From Actinomycetes bacterium (lineage in GTDB: Bacteria > Actinomycetota > Thermoleophilia > Solirubrobacterales > Solirubrobacteraceae): 44,869 nucleotides of DNA. A program made the position numbers and the translations under genes. The notes below the pieces were generated by a model. That model saw only the letters and a program-made list of their open reading frames with translations. It did no database searches and had not been told where the DNA came from. Positions 7,694-16,706 of this stretch are shown here, piece by piece (the stretch's first letter is position 1; each line of letters opens with the position of its first letter). The stretch covers positions 1 through 44,869 of the forward strand of contig JAEYAL010000143.1 of assembly GCA_023404805.1 (NCBI GenBank). Reading direction: 5' to 3'.

Positions 7694-8188
7694 TCAGCCG
7701 GTTGACTCGAGCGTGGCCGGGAGCGGCGCCATGGAGCGGCTCACGGCTGGCCGCACGACGAACGTGTACCGACGGTGCATCAGAAAAGAGACGGGCGCCG
7801 TCAGCACTGCCGCGACGATCTCGGCCCCGTACTTCGGCAGCCCGAAGACCTCGACCCCGAGCACCGTCACCGCCAGCGCCAGCGCGATCGAAACGGCGGA
7901 GACGACGACGAATCGCGCGCCCTGGTGCCCCGCGTGGCCGCCCGTCGCCGAGAAGGTCCAGGTCCGGTGTGAGACGAACGAGAACAGATAGCTGAGGGCA
8001 AAGGCCAGAACGACCGCGATCCGGTAATCGAGGCCCAGACCATGGGAGAACGCCAGGAAAAGACCGACGTTCAGCACGGCACCGAACAGCCCCGTGGCGA
8101 GGAAGCGGGCGATGCTCACGCGCTGCTCCCAGACTCGGCGAATCCTGACCTGCACGACCAGCAGGGTACCGATGACCTCGGTCTGCAC
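7694..8188 (-). CDS. GtrA-like membrane protein
   Basis: A 164-residue protein with four hydrophobic segments, of the GtrA/DPMS3 family (Pfam GtrA), thought to help move or present polyprenyl-phosphate-linked sugars at the membrane. Visible family features are RFLATGLFGAVLNVGLFLAF in the first helix, the FVSHRTWTFSA loop after helix two, and the final MHRRYTFV. The start is uncertain: GTG 8188 is used, GTG 8155 (VQVRIRRVWEQ) is equally possible. It is divergent, 23 bp from the glycosyltransferase/UbiA operon at 8212, so shared regulation and a shared lipid-linked glycan pathway are plausible. Confidence 0.85.
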   Translation of the reverse strand: MQTEVIGTLLVVQVRIRRVWEQRVSIARFLATGLFGAVLNVGLFLAFSHGLGLDYRIAVVLAFALSYLFSFVSHRTWTFSATGGHAGHQGARFVVVSAVSIALALAVTVLGVEVFGLPKYGAEIVAAVLTAPVSFLMHRRYTFVVRPAVSRSMAPLPATLESTG

Positions 8189-8211
8189 CGGTTCGGCATA
8201 CTCGGCAACCG

Positions 8212-10929
8212 ATGAGCTTCGACTCGCCCGACGGCCCGGAGCCTCGCAAGCCGCGCCCGCGCCTGCGGGCCTGGGTGATACCCCTGCTGTTGGGACTGGC
8301 CTGTTTCGGCGTCTACAACGCGAACCTGCGGACGATCGGCTCGGCCGATACGTACGCCGCCCGCTACCTGCCACTGGTGCTGTGGAAGAGCCACACGCTC
8401 GGCTTTGACCGCGACACGCGCCTGGTCGCGCACGGCCATTCGATGGTCAACCCCGTGCGCCCCGCGCCGCCCGAGATCGACGACCGCGTCAGCCAGTTCA
8501 CGCCGTGGACCTACTGGATGGTCACCACCCGCGACGGACAGCTCGTCTCGCGCTATCCGATCGTGGCGCCGCTCCTCGCCGCGCCCCTGTACTACCCGGT
8601 CTACCGCTACCTCGAACGGCACGGTTGGCAGCAGCCCGCCGTCGACCGGGCCGCCGAGCTGATGGAGAAGCTCGCTGCGTCGCTCTTCGCGTCGATCGCC
8701 AGCGTGCTGATGTTCCTGCTGCTGAGGCGGGAGCGCATCCCATGGGCCCTCCCGCTCGCGCTGGCGTTCGCCTTCGGGACCAACACCTGGATGATCTCCA
8801 GCCAGGCGCTCTGGCAGCACGGCACCGCCGAGCTGCTCATCACCCTTGGCCTGCTCATGGTCCTCAGACGCGGGTCTCCCTGGCACACCGCGGGGCTCGG
8901 GTTCGTCTGCGTGCTCATCGCGGCGAACCGGCCGCCGGATGCGCTGATCGCGGGGGCGTTCCTCGCCTTCGCCGTCTGGCGCGACCGCAGCGATTTGAAA
9001 TGGCTGGTCGCCGGCGCCGCGCTGCCATTCGCCGCGCTGGCCTATTACAACGTGGAGGTCGTCGGCCAGCTGATCGGCGGCTACGGCGAGGATGGCGCCC
9101 AGCAGAGCTTCCTGAAGCTGCACCTCGACGGCCCGGCGGGGTTGCTCGTGAGCCCGGGGCGCGGCTTGCTGGTCTTCACCCCGTTTCTGATCTTCCTGCC
9201 CCTCGGGCTGGCCCAGCGGCTGAAGGATCCAGCTACCCGCCGCCTGACGATCCTGCTTTCGCTGGCGGTCCTGGGACAGCTGCTGTTGTACTCACAGTCG
9301 GACTGGCGCGCGGGCTCCGCGTGGGGCCCGCGGTGGCTCACCGACCTGCTGCCGATCTTCATCTGGATGCTCGCGCCGGCCACCACGGTGCTGCGTCCGC
9401 TCGGCCGCGGCGTGTTGGCGGCCACGATGGTGTTGGCGGTCGCCGTTCAGATGATCGGCGCGTTCTGGTACACCGGCGTGAGCGACGACCGGATCTTCGC
9501 TGATAGCCCCACCTCGCCCAGCGCGGCCTGGAAGGTCTCCAACCTGCCGTTCCTGGTGGAGCTGCGCCACCGGCGGGCGTCTGCCGAACTGCGATGTGGG
9601 GCTCGCGGCCACGTCGAGCGCGTCGGCGACACGATCCTCGGCAGCGGCGGCGCCCCACCCCAGCTGACGTCCGGCGCCGCGATCGAGGGGTGGGCGCTCG
9701 TCTGCGATCGGAGCCCCGCCCAGGTGATCGCGCTCGTCGACGGCATCGTCGTCGGCGAGGCCTCGGCGTTCACGCCGCGCCCGGATGTCAACCAGGCGCT
9801 GCACACCACGGTATTCCCGGGCTGGCACATCGACGCAGGCGTCCACGGACTGACCGCCGGCCCGCACGTGCTGCAGCTCGCGGTGCGCGTCGAAGCCAGG
9901 AGCGACATCCGGATCCTCGACGAGGTCGACGTCACGGTGCCGAAATCCGTCGTGGCGCCGCCGTCCACTGACCTCCCCGCTCTGGCCGCCCGCGCCGTCA
10001 GCAATCTGCGCCACGACCAGCACCCGAAGGGCTACTGGCTGACTCCCTTCACGAGCACCACGCAGTACCAGGCGCCCCGCCAGGAGCTCAACACCTACAC
10101 ACCCGCGATCCTCATCGACCTGCTCGCGCCGGTCGCGGCCGAGGCCGGCCTCGACGACAGCCTCGCGCGCACCCGGCAGTATCTGCGCCGGCAGATCGAG
10201 TCGACCGGCCTGGTGCGCTACCACGGGCTGCCCACCGCGCGCACGATCGGAACGCTCGGCTGTGTGATCACCCCAGACGCCGACGACACCGCGCTCAGCT
10301 GGCGGATCGCCGGCGGCGCCAAGGACCCGCGGGTCAAGCGGATGCTGCGGACCCTCGCGCGCTACCGCGACTCCCGGGGCCTGTACCGCACGTGGCTGGC
10401 CCCGCAGAACCGCTACGAGTGCCTGGACCCGGGCCGGGACCCCAATCCGCCAGATCTCGTCAACCAGATGCACGTCTACCTGATGTTGCGCCAGCTGGAC
10501 CCGCCGGCGGCACGCCGCCTGTGCATCGCGATCCAGCGGGCGGCGGGAGATCCGTCGGCCGTGGTCTATTACCCCAAGTCACCCTTGGTCCTCTACCTGC
10601 GTAGCGCCGAGCTGCGGCAGTCCGGGTGCCGGGTCCCGCTGCCAGCGGCGCGCCTGGCGGAGTCCGTCGCCGGCCAGGAGCCTTGGAGCGAGTTGGCGGC
10701 CCAGCTCGCTGCGTCGCTCTCAGCGCCGCCGGATGCAAGCGCGCGGAAGAAGATCGACGCGCTGCTCGGGCGGCTCGGCAGCGGCGACTTCGCGCTCCTG
10801 CGGAGCGCGCCGCCGCTGCTGTACTCCAATGATCTGAGCGCGACCGTCAACCGCTTCTACTGGTCTGAGGACGTCGGCTACGCGCTCTGGCTCCGGCTCT
10901 ACCACGAGAGCAAGGCAGCCACTCCGTGA
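8212..10929 (+). CDS. GT-C-like polytopic membrane protein fused to terpene-cyclase-like alpha/alpha-toroid
   Basis: A 905-residue three-part protein. Residues about 20-430 hold roughly ten hydrophobic helices, with an early extracytoplasmic loop (SADTYAARYLPLVLW) and a late WGPRWLTDLLP, as in GT39/PMT-like GT-C proteins that use lipid-linked sugars. Residues about 455-575 form a beta-rich module (AIEGWALVCDRS, ALVDGIVVGEASAF) seen in other cell-surface glycosyltransferases. Residues about 580-905 are an alpha-helical toroid of the squalene-cyclase/prenyltransferase fold. D689-A-D-D-T-A694 matches the catalytic DxDDTA of class II terpene cyclases, where the middle Asp is the acid. Its stop overlaps the UbiA start (GTGA). 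The fusion and a real cyclase activity need testing; the toroid may be non-catalytic. Confidence 0.8.
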   Translation: MSFDSPDGPEPRKPRPRLRAWVIPLLLGLACFGVYNANLRTIGSADTYAARYLPLVLWKSHTLGFDRDTRLVAHGHSMVNPVRPAPPEIDDRVSQFTPWTYWMVTTRDGQLVSRYPIVAPLLAAPLYYPVYRYLERHGWQQPAVDRAAELMEKLAASLFASIASVLMFLLLRRERIPWALPLALAFAFGTNTWMISSQALWQHGTAELLITLGLLMVLRRGSPWHTAGLGFVCVLIAANRPPDALIAGAFLAFAVWRDRSDLKWLVAGAALPFAALAYYNVEVVGQLIGGYGEDGAQQSFLKLHLDGPAGLLVSPGRGLLVFTPFLIFLPLGLAQRLKDPATRRLTILLSLAVLGQLLLYSQSDWRAGSAWGPRWLTDLLPIFIWMLAPATTVLRPLGRGVLAATMVLAVAVQMIGAFWYTGVSDDRIFADSPTSPSAAWKVSNLPFLVELRHRRASAELRCGARGHVERVGDTILGSGGAPPQLTSGAAIEGWALVCDRSPAQVIALVDGIVVGEASAFTPRPDVNQALHTTVFPGWHIDAGVHGLTAGPHVLQLAVRVEARSDIRILDEVDVTVPKSVVAPPSTDLPALAARAVSNLRHDQHPKGYWLTPFTSTTQYQAPRQELNTYTPAILIDLLAPVAAEAGLDDSLARTRQYLRRQIESTGLVRYHGLPTARTIGTLGCVITPDADDTALSWRIAGGAKDPRVKRMLRTLARYRDSRGLYRTWLAPQNRYECLDPGRDPNPPDLVNQMHVYLMLRQLDPPAARRLCIAIQRAAGDPSAVVYYPKSPLVLYLRSAELRQSGCRVPLPAARLAESVAGQEPWSELAAQLAASLSAPPDASARKKIDALLGRLGSGDFALLRSAPPLLYSNDLSATVNRFYWSEDVGYALWLRLYHESKAATP

Positions 10930-11801
10930 GCGCGACCGCCCCGCCGCGCGCCTCCTCCGTCCGAGTCCTTCGGTATTTCGCCGCGACTCGCGGCGTGGAG
11001 GTCGGCGTCCTGCAGGCTTCTCCGCTGCTCGGAGCGTGGCTCGCGGGTATCGACCTCGCCGCCGACTGGGGTCACTTGGCGCTGCTGCTGATCGGGAGCA
11101 CCGCGCTGACCGCGCACGTGTTCGTCCTCAACGACTGGGCTGGGTACGGCAGCGACGTGAGCGATGGCCGCCGCGACGCATCGGCGGCGCACGGCATCGC
11201 TCGCGCGCAGATCGGCAGCCTGGCCCTCGCGCTGCTCGCCGTGGCCGCTGCCGTCCTCGCGCTGGTCAGCCTGCCGGCCCTGCTGCTCGGCGCCGGGATC
11301 GCCGCACTCAGCTCCGCGTACTCACTCTCGCCGCGCTTCGGCAAGAGCACGCCCGTGTGGGCATCGCTGAACCATCTGCTCGGCGGCGCGCTGCACTTCC
11401 TGATGGGGTACACGCTCGTCGACCCCCTCGACGCCAGGGGCGTGGCCCTCAGCTTCTTCTTCGCGTTCGTGTTCGCCGCCGGCCACCTCAACCAGGAGAT
11501 CCGCGACTACGAGTCCGACCGCGCCGGCGGCATCAGGACCACGGCCGTCGTCTACGGCTGCCGGCCCGCCTTCGCCGCGAGCTTCTGCCTGTTCACCGCG
11601 GCCTATGCGCTGGTGGTCGTGCTGGCAGCGGCCGGGCTGCTGCCGAGCGTCCTGCTGCTGGCCGGGGTCGCGTGGCTGCTCCAGGCGGCATGGTCGTTGC
11701 AGGCGCTGCGCCGCGGCCTCGGGATGGAGACGGCGCTGTGGATGCAGCGGCGGTTTCGACTGCTCTTCGCGCTGGTCGGCTTGGCCATGCTCGTCCGGTG
11801 A
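10926..11801 (+). CDS. UbiA-superfamily prenyltransferase
   Basis: A 291-residue integral membrane protein with about eight or nine helices. UbiA enzymes transfer a prenyl chain from prenyl diphosphate to an acceptor, using two Asp-rich motifs that bind magnesium. The second motif is normal: D194-Y-E-S-D198 followed by RAGGIRTTA. The first is altered: N69-D-W-A-G-Y-G-S-D77, with Gly at the third conserved Asp position of NDxxDxxxD, although D77 and D80 follow. The GTG start overlaps the upstream stop and the stop overlaps the next GTG. It is distinct from heme O synthase at 34660. The acceptor is unknown; the context suggests a lipid or lipid-linked sugar. Confidence 0.85.
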   Translation: MSATAPPRASSVRVLRYFAATRGVEVGVLQASPLLGAWLAGIDLAADWGHLALLLIGSTALTAHVFVLNDWAGYGSDVSDGRRDASAAHGIARAQIGSLALALLAVAAAVLALVSLPALLLGAGIAALSSAYSLSPRFGKSTPVWASLNHLLGGALHFLMGYTLVDPLDARGVALSFFFAFVFAAGHLNQEIRDYESDRAGGIRTTAVVYGCRPAFAASFCLFTAAYALVVVLAAAGLLPSVLLLAGVAWLLQAAWSLQALRRGLGMETALWMQRRFRLLFALVGLAMLVR

Positions 11802-13699
11802 ACGAGGGTTCGGACCGTTCTGTGGAGCCCAATCGACGCGATATGGTTCGCCCTCGGTTGTCGACCGACGCGGACAAAGCACTCTCGCCGGTCGTGGTCG
11901 CCGGCATGCATCGCTCGGGGACTTCCCTGGCCGCGTCGATCGTTGCCGCCGGCGGCGTGCGGATGGGCAAGCGCCTGCTCGCTGCCGATCGCAACAACCG
12001 CCACGGCTACACCGAGGATCTCGACTTCCTCGAGCTCAATCGCGAGGTGCTCGCCGCCACCACCCCGACCGACGACGGTGGCCACCCAGATTGGGGCTGG
12101 ACCGAGCACGACCGCCGCCGCCGTGACGGCACCGATGCGTTCGCCGCTCGTGCCCGCGAGCTGATCGCGGCGCGAACCGCCGCCGGCGGCCGCTGGGGCT
12201 GGAAAGACCCTCGCACCACGCTCCTGCTCGACTTCTGGCACCCGCTGCTGGAAGACCCGGTCTACCTCTCGGTGTACCGGCCGCCGTGGGGCGTCGCGGA
12301 CTCGATGCAGCGCTTGGGCGCCGGCGTCTTCCTCAGCAATCCCGGTTACGCGCTCGCGATCTGGGCGTCCTACAACGACCACCTCCTGGACTTCCACCAG
12401 CGCCACGCGGACCGCAGCCTGCTCGTGAGCGCGGACGCCATCGTCAGCGAACCGGCGCGGTTCGGCGAGCTGCTCGAGGAGCGCCTCGGCATCAGGGTGC
12501 CCACCGAACGCCTGACGGCGCTGATCGACGCCGACGCGCTCGTCCAGGTGGGCACCGGCGACCCGCTGGCAGCGCTCGTCGACGCCGTCCACCCGGCAGC
12601 GTCGGACCTCCTGCGACGGCTCGACACCGCAGCGGATCTGCCGACGCAGCGCGCGTGGCCGGCCGCCGGGCCACGCTTCCGCGGGAGTCCTGAGTCGCGC
12701 ACGCCGAAGCTTGCCGTGGTGATCCCCTGCTTCAACCAGGGCGAGACCCTGATCGAGACGATCGCAAGCGTCGAGCGGTGCACCGAAGCCGTCGAGCTCG
12801 TGATCGTCAACGACGGCTCCGACGACCCGGTGACCCTCAAGGCCCTGGAGGCCCTCCGCAGCCGCGGGTACGTGGTCCACGACCAAGCGAACGCCGGCGT
12901 CGCGGCGGCCAGAAACGCCGGCGTCGCGCAAACGCGCGCCGCAGCGGTGCTGCCGGTCGACGCCGACAACCGCCTCAGCCCCGGTTTCATCGAGCAGGCT
13001 ATCGCCGTGCTCGAGGCCTCTCCCGAGGTCGGCGTGGTCTACGGCAACCGCCGCGAGTTCGGCCTGCGGGACGGCGTCGTCGACGTGCCGGACTTCGACC
13101 TCCCGCGGCTGCTCACGTACAACTTCATCGACGCGTGCGCGGTCGTGCGGCGCACCGCGTGGGACGCCGCCGGCGGCTACGACACGACGGCACCGGTCGC
13201 GGGCTGGGAGGACTGGGAGTTCTGGATCGCGGTCGCCGAGCGCGGCTGGGGCTTCGAGCATGTCCCCGCCCCGGGGTTCGAATATCGCGTCCGGCCGGAC
13301 TCGATGATCGCCGGGACCGCAGCCCCTGAGGCGCGGCGCCGTCTGTACGACCACGTGATCGGCCGCCACGAGAAGCTCTACGGCGAGCACCTGGCCGAGA
13401 TCCTGATGGGGGCGCAGACCATGGCGAGCGACCTCTCGGCGCTGGCCCGCGACCAAGAGCGACTGCATCGCGAGCTCGGCCCACGAGACCAAGAGGCCGA
13501 GGGGCTGCACCACGAGATCGCGGCGCGCGTCGAGGAGCTCCGGGTCCTGCATCGCGAGATCGCCACGCGCGATGAGGAGATCCGCACGCTGCACAGCGAG
13601 GTGGCGATCCGCGACGACGAGGTCCGCAGGCTTCATCGCGAGGTCGCGATCCGTGACGAGCAGATCGCACGCGCAGCCGGCCAGGAGCACGCGTCGTGA
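11798..13699 (+). CDS. Sulfotransferase-GT2 glycosyltransferase fusion with coiled-coil tail
   Basis: A 633-residue protein; GTG 11798 is chosen because it overlaps the UbiA stop (GTGA), with ATG 11843 as an alternative. Residues about 30-290 are a P-loop sulfotransferase: the PAPS 5'-phosphosulfate loop is AGMHRSGTS (35-43), with WGWKDPRTT and VYRPPWGVADSM later. Residues about 300-540 are a GT2 domain: LAVVIPCFNQGE, VIVNDGSDD, VDADNRLSPGF and GWEDWEFW. Residues 556-625 are five 14-residue coiled-coil repeats (pattern LHREIATRDEEIRT). One chain could both sulfate and glycosylate a saccharide, probably at the cytoplasmic face. The acceptor is unknown. The stop overlaps the next GTG. Confidence 0.87.
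   Translation: MNEGSDRSVEPNRRDMVRPRLSTDADKALSPVVVAGMHRSGTSLAASIVAAGGVRMGKRLLAADRNNRHGYTEDLDFLELNREVLAATTPTDDGGHPDWGWTEHDRRRRDGTDAFAARARELIAARTAAGGRWGWKDPRTTLLLDFWHPLLEDPVYLSVYRPPWGVADSMQRLGAGVFLSNPGYALAIWASYNDHLLDFHQRHADRSLLVSADAIVSEPARFGELLEERLGIRVPTERLTALIDADALVQVGTGDPLAALVDAVHPAASDLLRRLDTAADLPTQRAWPAAGPRFRGSPESRTPKLAVVIPCFNQGETLIETIASVERCTEAVELVIVNDGSDDPVTLKALEALRSRGYVVHDQANAGVAAARNAGVAQTRAAAVLPVDADNRLSPGFIEQAIAVLEASPEVGVVYGNRREFGLRDGVVDVPDFDLPRLLTYNFIDACAVVRRTAWDAAGGYDTTAPVAGWEDWEFWIAVAERGWGFEHVPAPGFEYRVRPDSMIAGTAAPEARRRLYDHVIGRHEKLYGEHLAEILMGAQTMASDLSALARDQERLHRELGPRDQEAEGLHHEIAARVEELRVLHREIATRDEEIRTLHSEVAIRDDEVRRLHREVAIRDEQIARAAGQEHAS
13463..13672 (+). repeat. Five 42-bp tandem repeats encoding a coiled coil
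   Basis: Units begin at 13463, 13505, 13547, 13589 and 13631, each starting CTGCATCGCGAG or a close variant. Each encodes 14 residues (two heptads). The last three units are the most alike, which suggests recent internal duplication. Confidence 0.85.
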
Positions 13700-16650
13700 A
13701 CATCTGCTCGATCGTCGCCAAGAACTACCTGGCCCAGGCGCGCGTGCTGGCCGAGAGTTTCCGCCGCCATCACCCGGACGGCCGGTGCTACGTGCTCGTG
13801 ATCGACGAGGTCGATGGGCACGTGGATCTCAGCGACGAGGACTTCGTGCTCGTCCGCCCCGCAGAGCTCGGGGTCGATGCGTTCGAGCGGATGCGGGCGA
13901 TCTACACGCTCATGGAGCTCTCGACCGCGCTCAAGCCGTGGCTGATGCGCTTCATGCTCGACCATCACGACGACGGCAGGGGGATCGCGTACTTCGATCC
14001 GGACATCGAGATCCACAGCCGGATGACGGAGCTCGAGGCGGCGCTGTCGGAGCACGCGGTCGTGTTGACTCCGCATGTGCTGCGGGGCATGCCGCGCGAC
14101 GGGAAGCGGCCGTCCGAAACCGAGATCCTGCAGGCGGGCGTCTACAACCTGGGCTTCATCGGGATGTCGCGCCGGCCCGATGCCCACACCCTCATCGAGT
14201 GGTGGGCCGAGCGCTTGGAGACGGACTGCTTCGTCGCCCCCGAACGCGGCTACTTCGTCGACCAGCGCTGGATCGACTTCGCACCAGGCCTGATCGATGA
14301 CCTCAAGATCCTCCGGGACCCGGGGTACAACGCCGCCTACTGGAACCTCCCCGAGCGAGACCTGGAGCTGCGCGCTGGCGCGTACTGGGCTGGCGGGCGC
14401 CCCCTGCGCTTCTACCACTTCAGCGGCTACTCCCCTGAGCGGCGCTCGGAGCTGAGCCTGCACCAGACGCGCGTGGACCTGGCCGAGCACGAGCTGCTCT
14501 TGCAGCTGTGCAACCACTATGCCGACCAGCTCGAGGCCCACGGCTACTACGCGGTGTCCACCCTCCCGTACGAGCACGACGCGCTGCCCTCCGGGCTGCG
14601 TCTGACCCGCTCGATGCGGACGCTGTACCGCCGCAGCGTAGAGCTCGGTGCAGAGCTCGGTCCGCCGTTCACCGCCGATGGCGAGGCCGCCTTTTTCGCG
14701 TGGCTGTCCGAACCGGCCGAGCACGCCCCGGAGATCAACCGCTTCCAACACGGGGTGTGGTCGGAGCGCCCGGATCTGATGGGGGCATTCCCTGGAGTCC
14801 CGCACGGTGACGTCGCCGGCTACCTGAAGTGGCTGGCCCACGACGGCCGGCAGCAGATCGAGGCTCCTGACGAACTCCTCGTGCCAGCCCAGGAGCCGCC
14901 GGCCCCGGCCGTCGCGTCAGCAGAGCCGGTGGCCGCCACACCTCCCGCTGAGCACGCTCCGCTTGACGAACCGGTCGCGGGAGCTCCCCCGGCCGAGCCC
15001 CTCCCCGCCGCGATGCGCCCCAGCGGGGTCAACGTCGTCGGGTATCTGCGGTCCGAAGTCGGCGTCGGCGAGGTCGCTCGCCAGCTCATCGGCGCCTTCG
15101 ATGCCGCCGGCGTGACGGCGGCGGCCACGAACATCCCCACCCCGAACAGCCGCCAGCGCCACTGGTACAACGCCTCCAGCCAGCCACACAATCCGTTCCC
15201 GGTCAACGTCCTGTGCCTGAACGCCGACATGCTGCCGGCGTTCGCCGCCGATGTCGGAGAGGGGTTCTTCGCCGACCGGTACACGATCGGGGTCTGGTGG
15301 TGGGAGACCGACCAGTTCCCGGAGATCTACCACGCCGCGTTCGACCTGCTCGACGAGGTCTGGGTCGGGAGCCGCTTCATCGCCGAGGGGCTGCAGAAGG
15401 TCTCTCCGGTGCCGGTGATCCACGTGCCGATGCCGATCGTCTTCCCGGACGCGACGCCATTTGCCGTCGGCGAGCACGGCTGGCCCGATGCCTTCACGTT
15501 CTTGTTCTCGTGGGACTACAACAGCGTGTTCGAGCGCAAGAACCCGCTGGCCGTGGTGGAGGCCTATACCGCCGCGTTCGAGGTCGGCGACGGCGCGGCG
15601 CTCGTGTTGAAGAGCATGAACCACGAGGGCGACCCGGTGAACCACCGCCGCCTGCTCGACGCGGTCGCTGGCCGCCCGGACATCCTCATCATCGACACGT
15701 ACCTCGACGCGCGCGACAAGGACCGCTTGATGTGCAGTTGCGATTGCTACGTGTCGCTGCATCGCTCCGAAGGACTAGGCCTGACGATCGCCGAGGCGCT
15801 CTTCTATGGCCGCCCCGTCATCGCGACTGGATACTCAGGCAACTTGGAGCTGATGGATGACTCCAACAGCGACCTGGTCGGACACCGCATGGTCCGGATC
15901 GGCGAGCACGCCGCGCCGTACCCGGCCGACGGTCTGTGGGCCGAGCCAGACGTCGCCGAGGCTTCACAGCTGATGCGCCGGGTCTTCGAATCTCCCGAGG
16001 CCTCCGTCCCGAAGGCGGCCAAGGCGGCCCGCGATATGCGCGAGCGCCATTCGGCCCACGCCGCCGGCGCCGCCATGCGGCAGCGCCTCGTCGAGATCGC
16101 GCCCCACATTCCCCACGGTCCTGTGGCCGCGGCTGTGGTCCCTGCCGCCGCCGTGGAGCAGGTCCGCCCCCTGCTCGACCTCCGCGGCCGTCCCGACGAC
16201 CCCTCCCGGTTCGGCCGTCTTGGCACCGTCGCCCGTCGGCTGGCCCTGCGCGTGATGCGTCCGTTCACCGTGTATCAGCACGAAGTCAACGAGGCGCTCG
16301 GGCAAGCCGTCGCGTCTTTGGACGAGCAGGCGACGGCGCTGGCAAAGTCCGTCGAACTGGCAGCTGCCCGCAGCGAATTCGAAATCGCCAGATCGCAGGC
16401 GGTCCTGGCGGCGCAGGTCCGCGAGCAGCAACGCAAGCTCGCAGGCCTGCAACGGCATGCCCCTGGGTCGGGCGGCACGTCCACCAATGGCAGCTCCAAC
16501 GGTCGGTACTCCCCTGGCGCGTCGCCCGGCGGCACACCGAACGGGAAGGCGTTGGACGGCGCGGCCGACGGAAGGTCCCAGAATGGCGGGCCGGGCGGCC
16601 ACCATTCCGAATCGGTGATCGAGATCACCACCGGGGATCAGCCGAGCTGA
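13696..16650 (+). CDS. Bifunctional glycosyltransferase: GT8-like N-domain and GT4 C-domain
   Basis: A 984-residue protein starting at GTG in a GTGA overlap. Residues 1 to about 330 are a GT-A nucleotide-sugar transferase: NICSIVAKNYLAQARVLAES, the DxD-like YFDPDIEIHS, and AGVYNLGFIGMSR. A Pro/Ala linker follows. A GT4 domain begins near residue 443 (VNVVGYLRSEVGVGEVARQL), with its donor-binding site HRSEGLGLTIAEALFYGRPV about residues 690-710. About 870-915 is heptad-rich, and the last 60 residues are Gly/Asn/Ser low complexity. It probably adds two sugars to a polysaccharide or glycolipid with the preceding enzymes. The final low-complexity tail has no known function. Confidence 0.87.
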   Translation: MNICSIVAKNYLAQARVLAESFRRHHPDGRCYVLVIDEVDGHVDLSDEDFVLVRPAELGVDAFERMRAIYTLMELSTALKPWLMRFMLDHHDDGRGIAYFDPDIEIHSRMTELEAALSEHAVVLTPHVLRGMPRDGKRPSETEILQAGVYNLGFIGMSRRPDAHTLIEWWAERLETDCFVAPERGYFVDQRWIDFAPGLIDDLKILRDPGYNAAYWNLPERDLELRAGAYWAGGRPLRFYHFSGYSPERRSELSLHQTRVDLAEHELLLQLCNHYADQLEAHGYYAVSTLPYEHDALPSGLRLTRSMRTLYRRSVELGAELGPPFTADGEAAFFAWLSEPAEHAPEINRFQHGVWSERPDLMGAFPGVPHGDVAGYLKWLAHDGRQQIEAPDELLVPAQEPPAPAVASAEPVAATPPAEHAPLDEPVAGAPPAEPLPAAMRPSGVNVVGYLRSEVGVGEVARQLIGAFDAAGVTAAATNIPTPNSRQRHWYNASSQPHNPFPVNVLCLNADMLPAFAADVGEGFFADRYTIGVWWWETDQFPEIYHAAFDLLDEVWVGSRFIAEGLQKVSPVPVIHVPMPIVFPDATPFAVGEHGWPDAFTFLFSWDYNSVFERKNPLAVVEAYTAAFEVGDGAALVLKSMNHEGDPVNHRRLLDAVAGRPDILIIDTYLDARDKDRLMCSCDCYVSLHRSEGLGLTIAEALFYGRPVIATGYSGNLELMDDSNSDLVGHRMVRIGEHAAPYPADGLWAEPDVAEASQLMRRVFESPEASVPKAAKAARDMRERHSAHAAGAAMRQRLVEIAPHIPHGPVAAAVVPAAAVEQVRPLLDLRGRPDDPSRFGRLGTVARRLALRVMRPFTVYQHEVNEALGQAVASLDEQATALAKSVELAAARSEFEIARSQAVLAAQVREQQRKLAGLQRHAPGSGGTSTNGSSNGRYSPGASPGGTPNGKALDGAADGRSQNGGPGGHHSESVIEITTGDQPS

Positions 16651-16706
16651 GCCGCGACGAGCCCTCCCCCGAGGGAGCCCGGCCGCGCGGTGCCCTCCGC
16701 GTCCAC

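Noticed and set aside
11036..11797. N-terminal extension of the sulfotransferase-GT2 frame across ubiA
   Set aside because: The extension is Arg/Pro-rich and overlaps ubiA in another frame; the GTGA overlap start at 11798 is better supported.
10926..11801. UbiA gene as a second heme O synthase or menA
   Set aside because: It lacks the heme O synthase segment seen at 34660 and has no menaquinone neighbours; its first Asp motif is atypical.
11603..13690. 695-codon open frame antisense to the sulfotransferase-GT2 gene
   Set aside because: No domain, Arg/Ala/Asp-rich shadow composition; the plus-strand protein has clear catalytic motifs.
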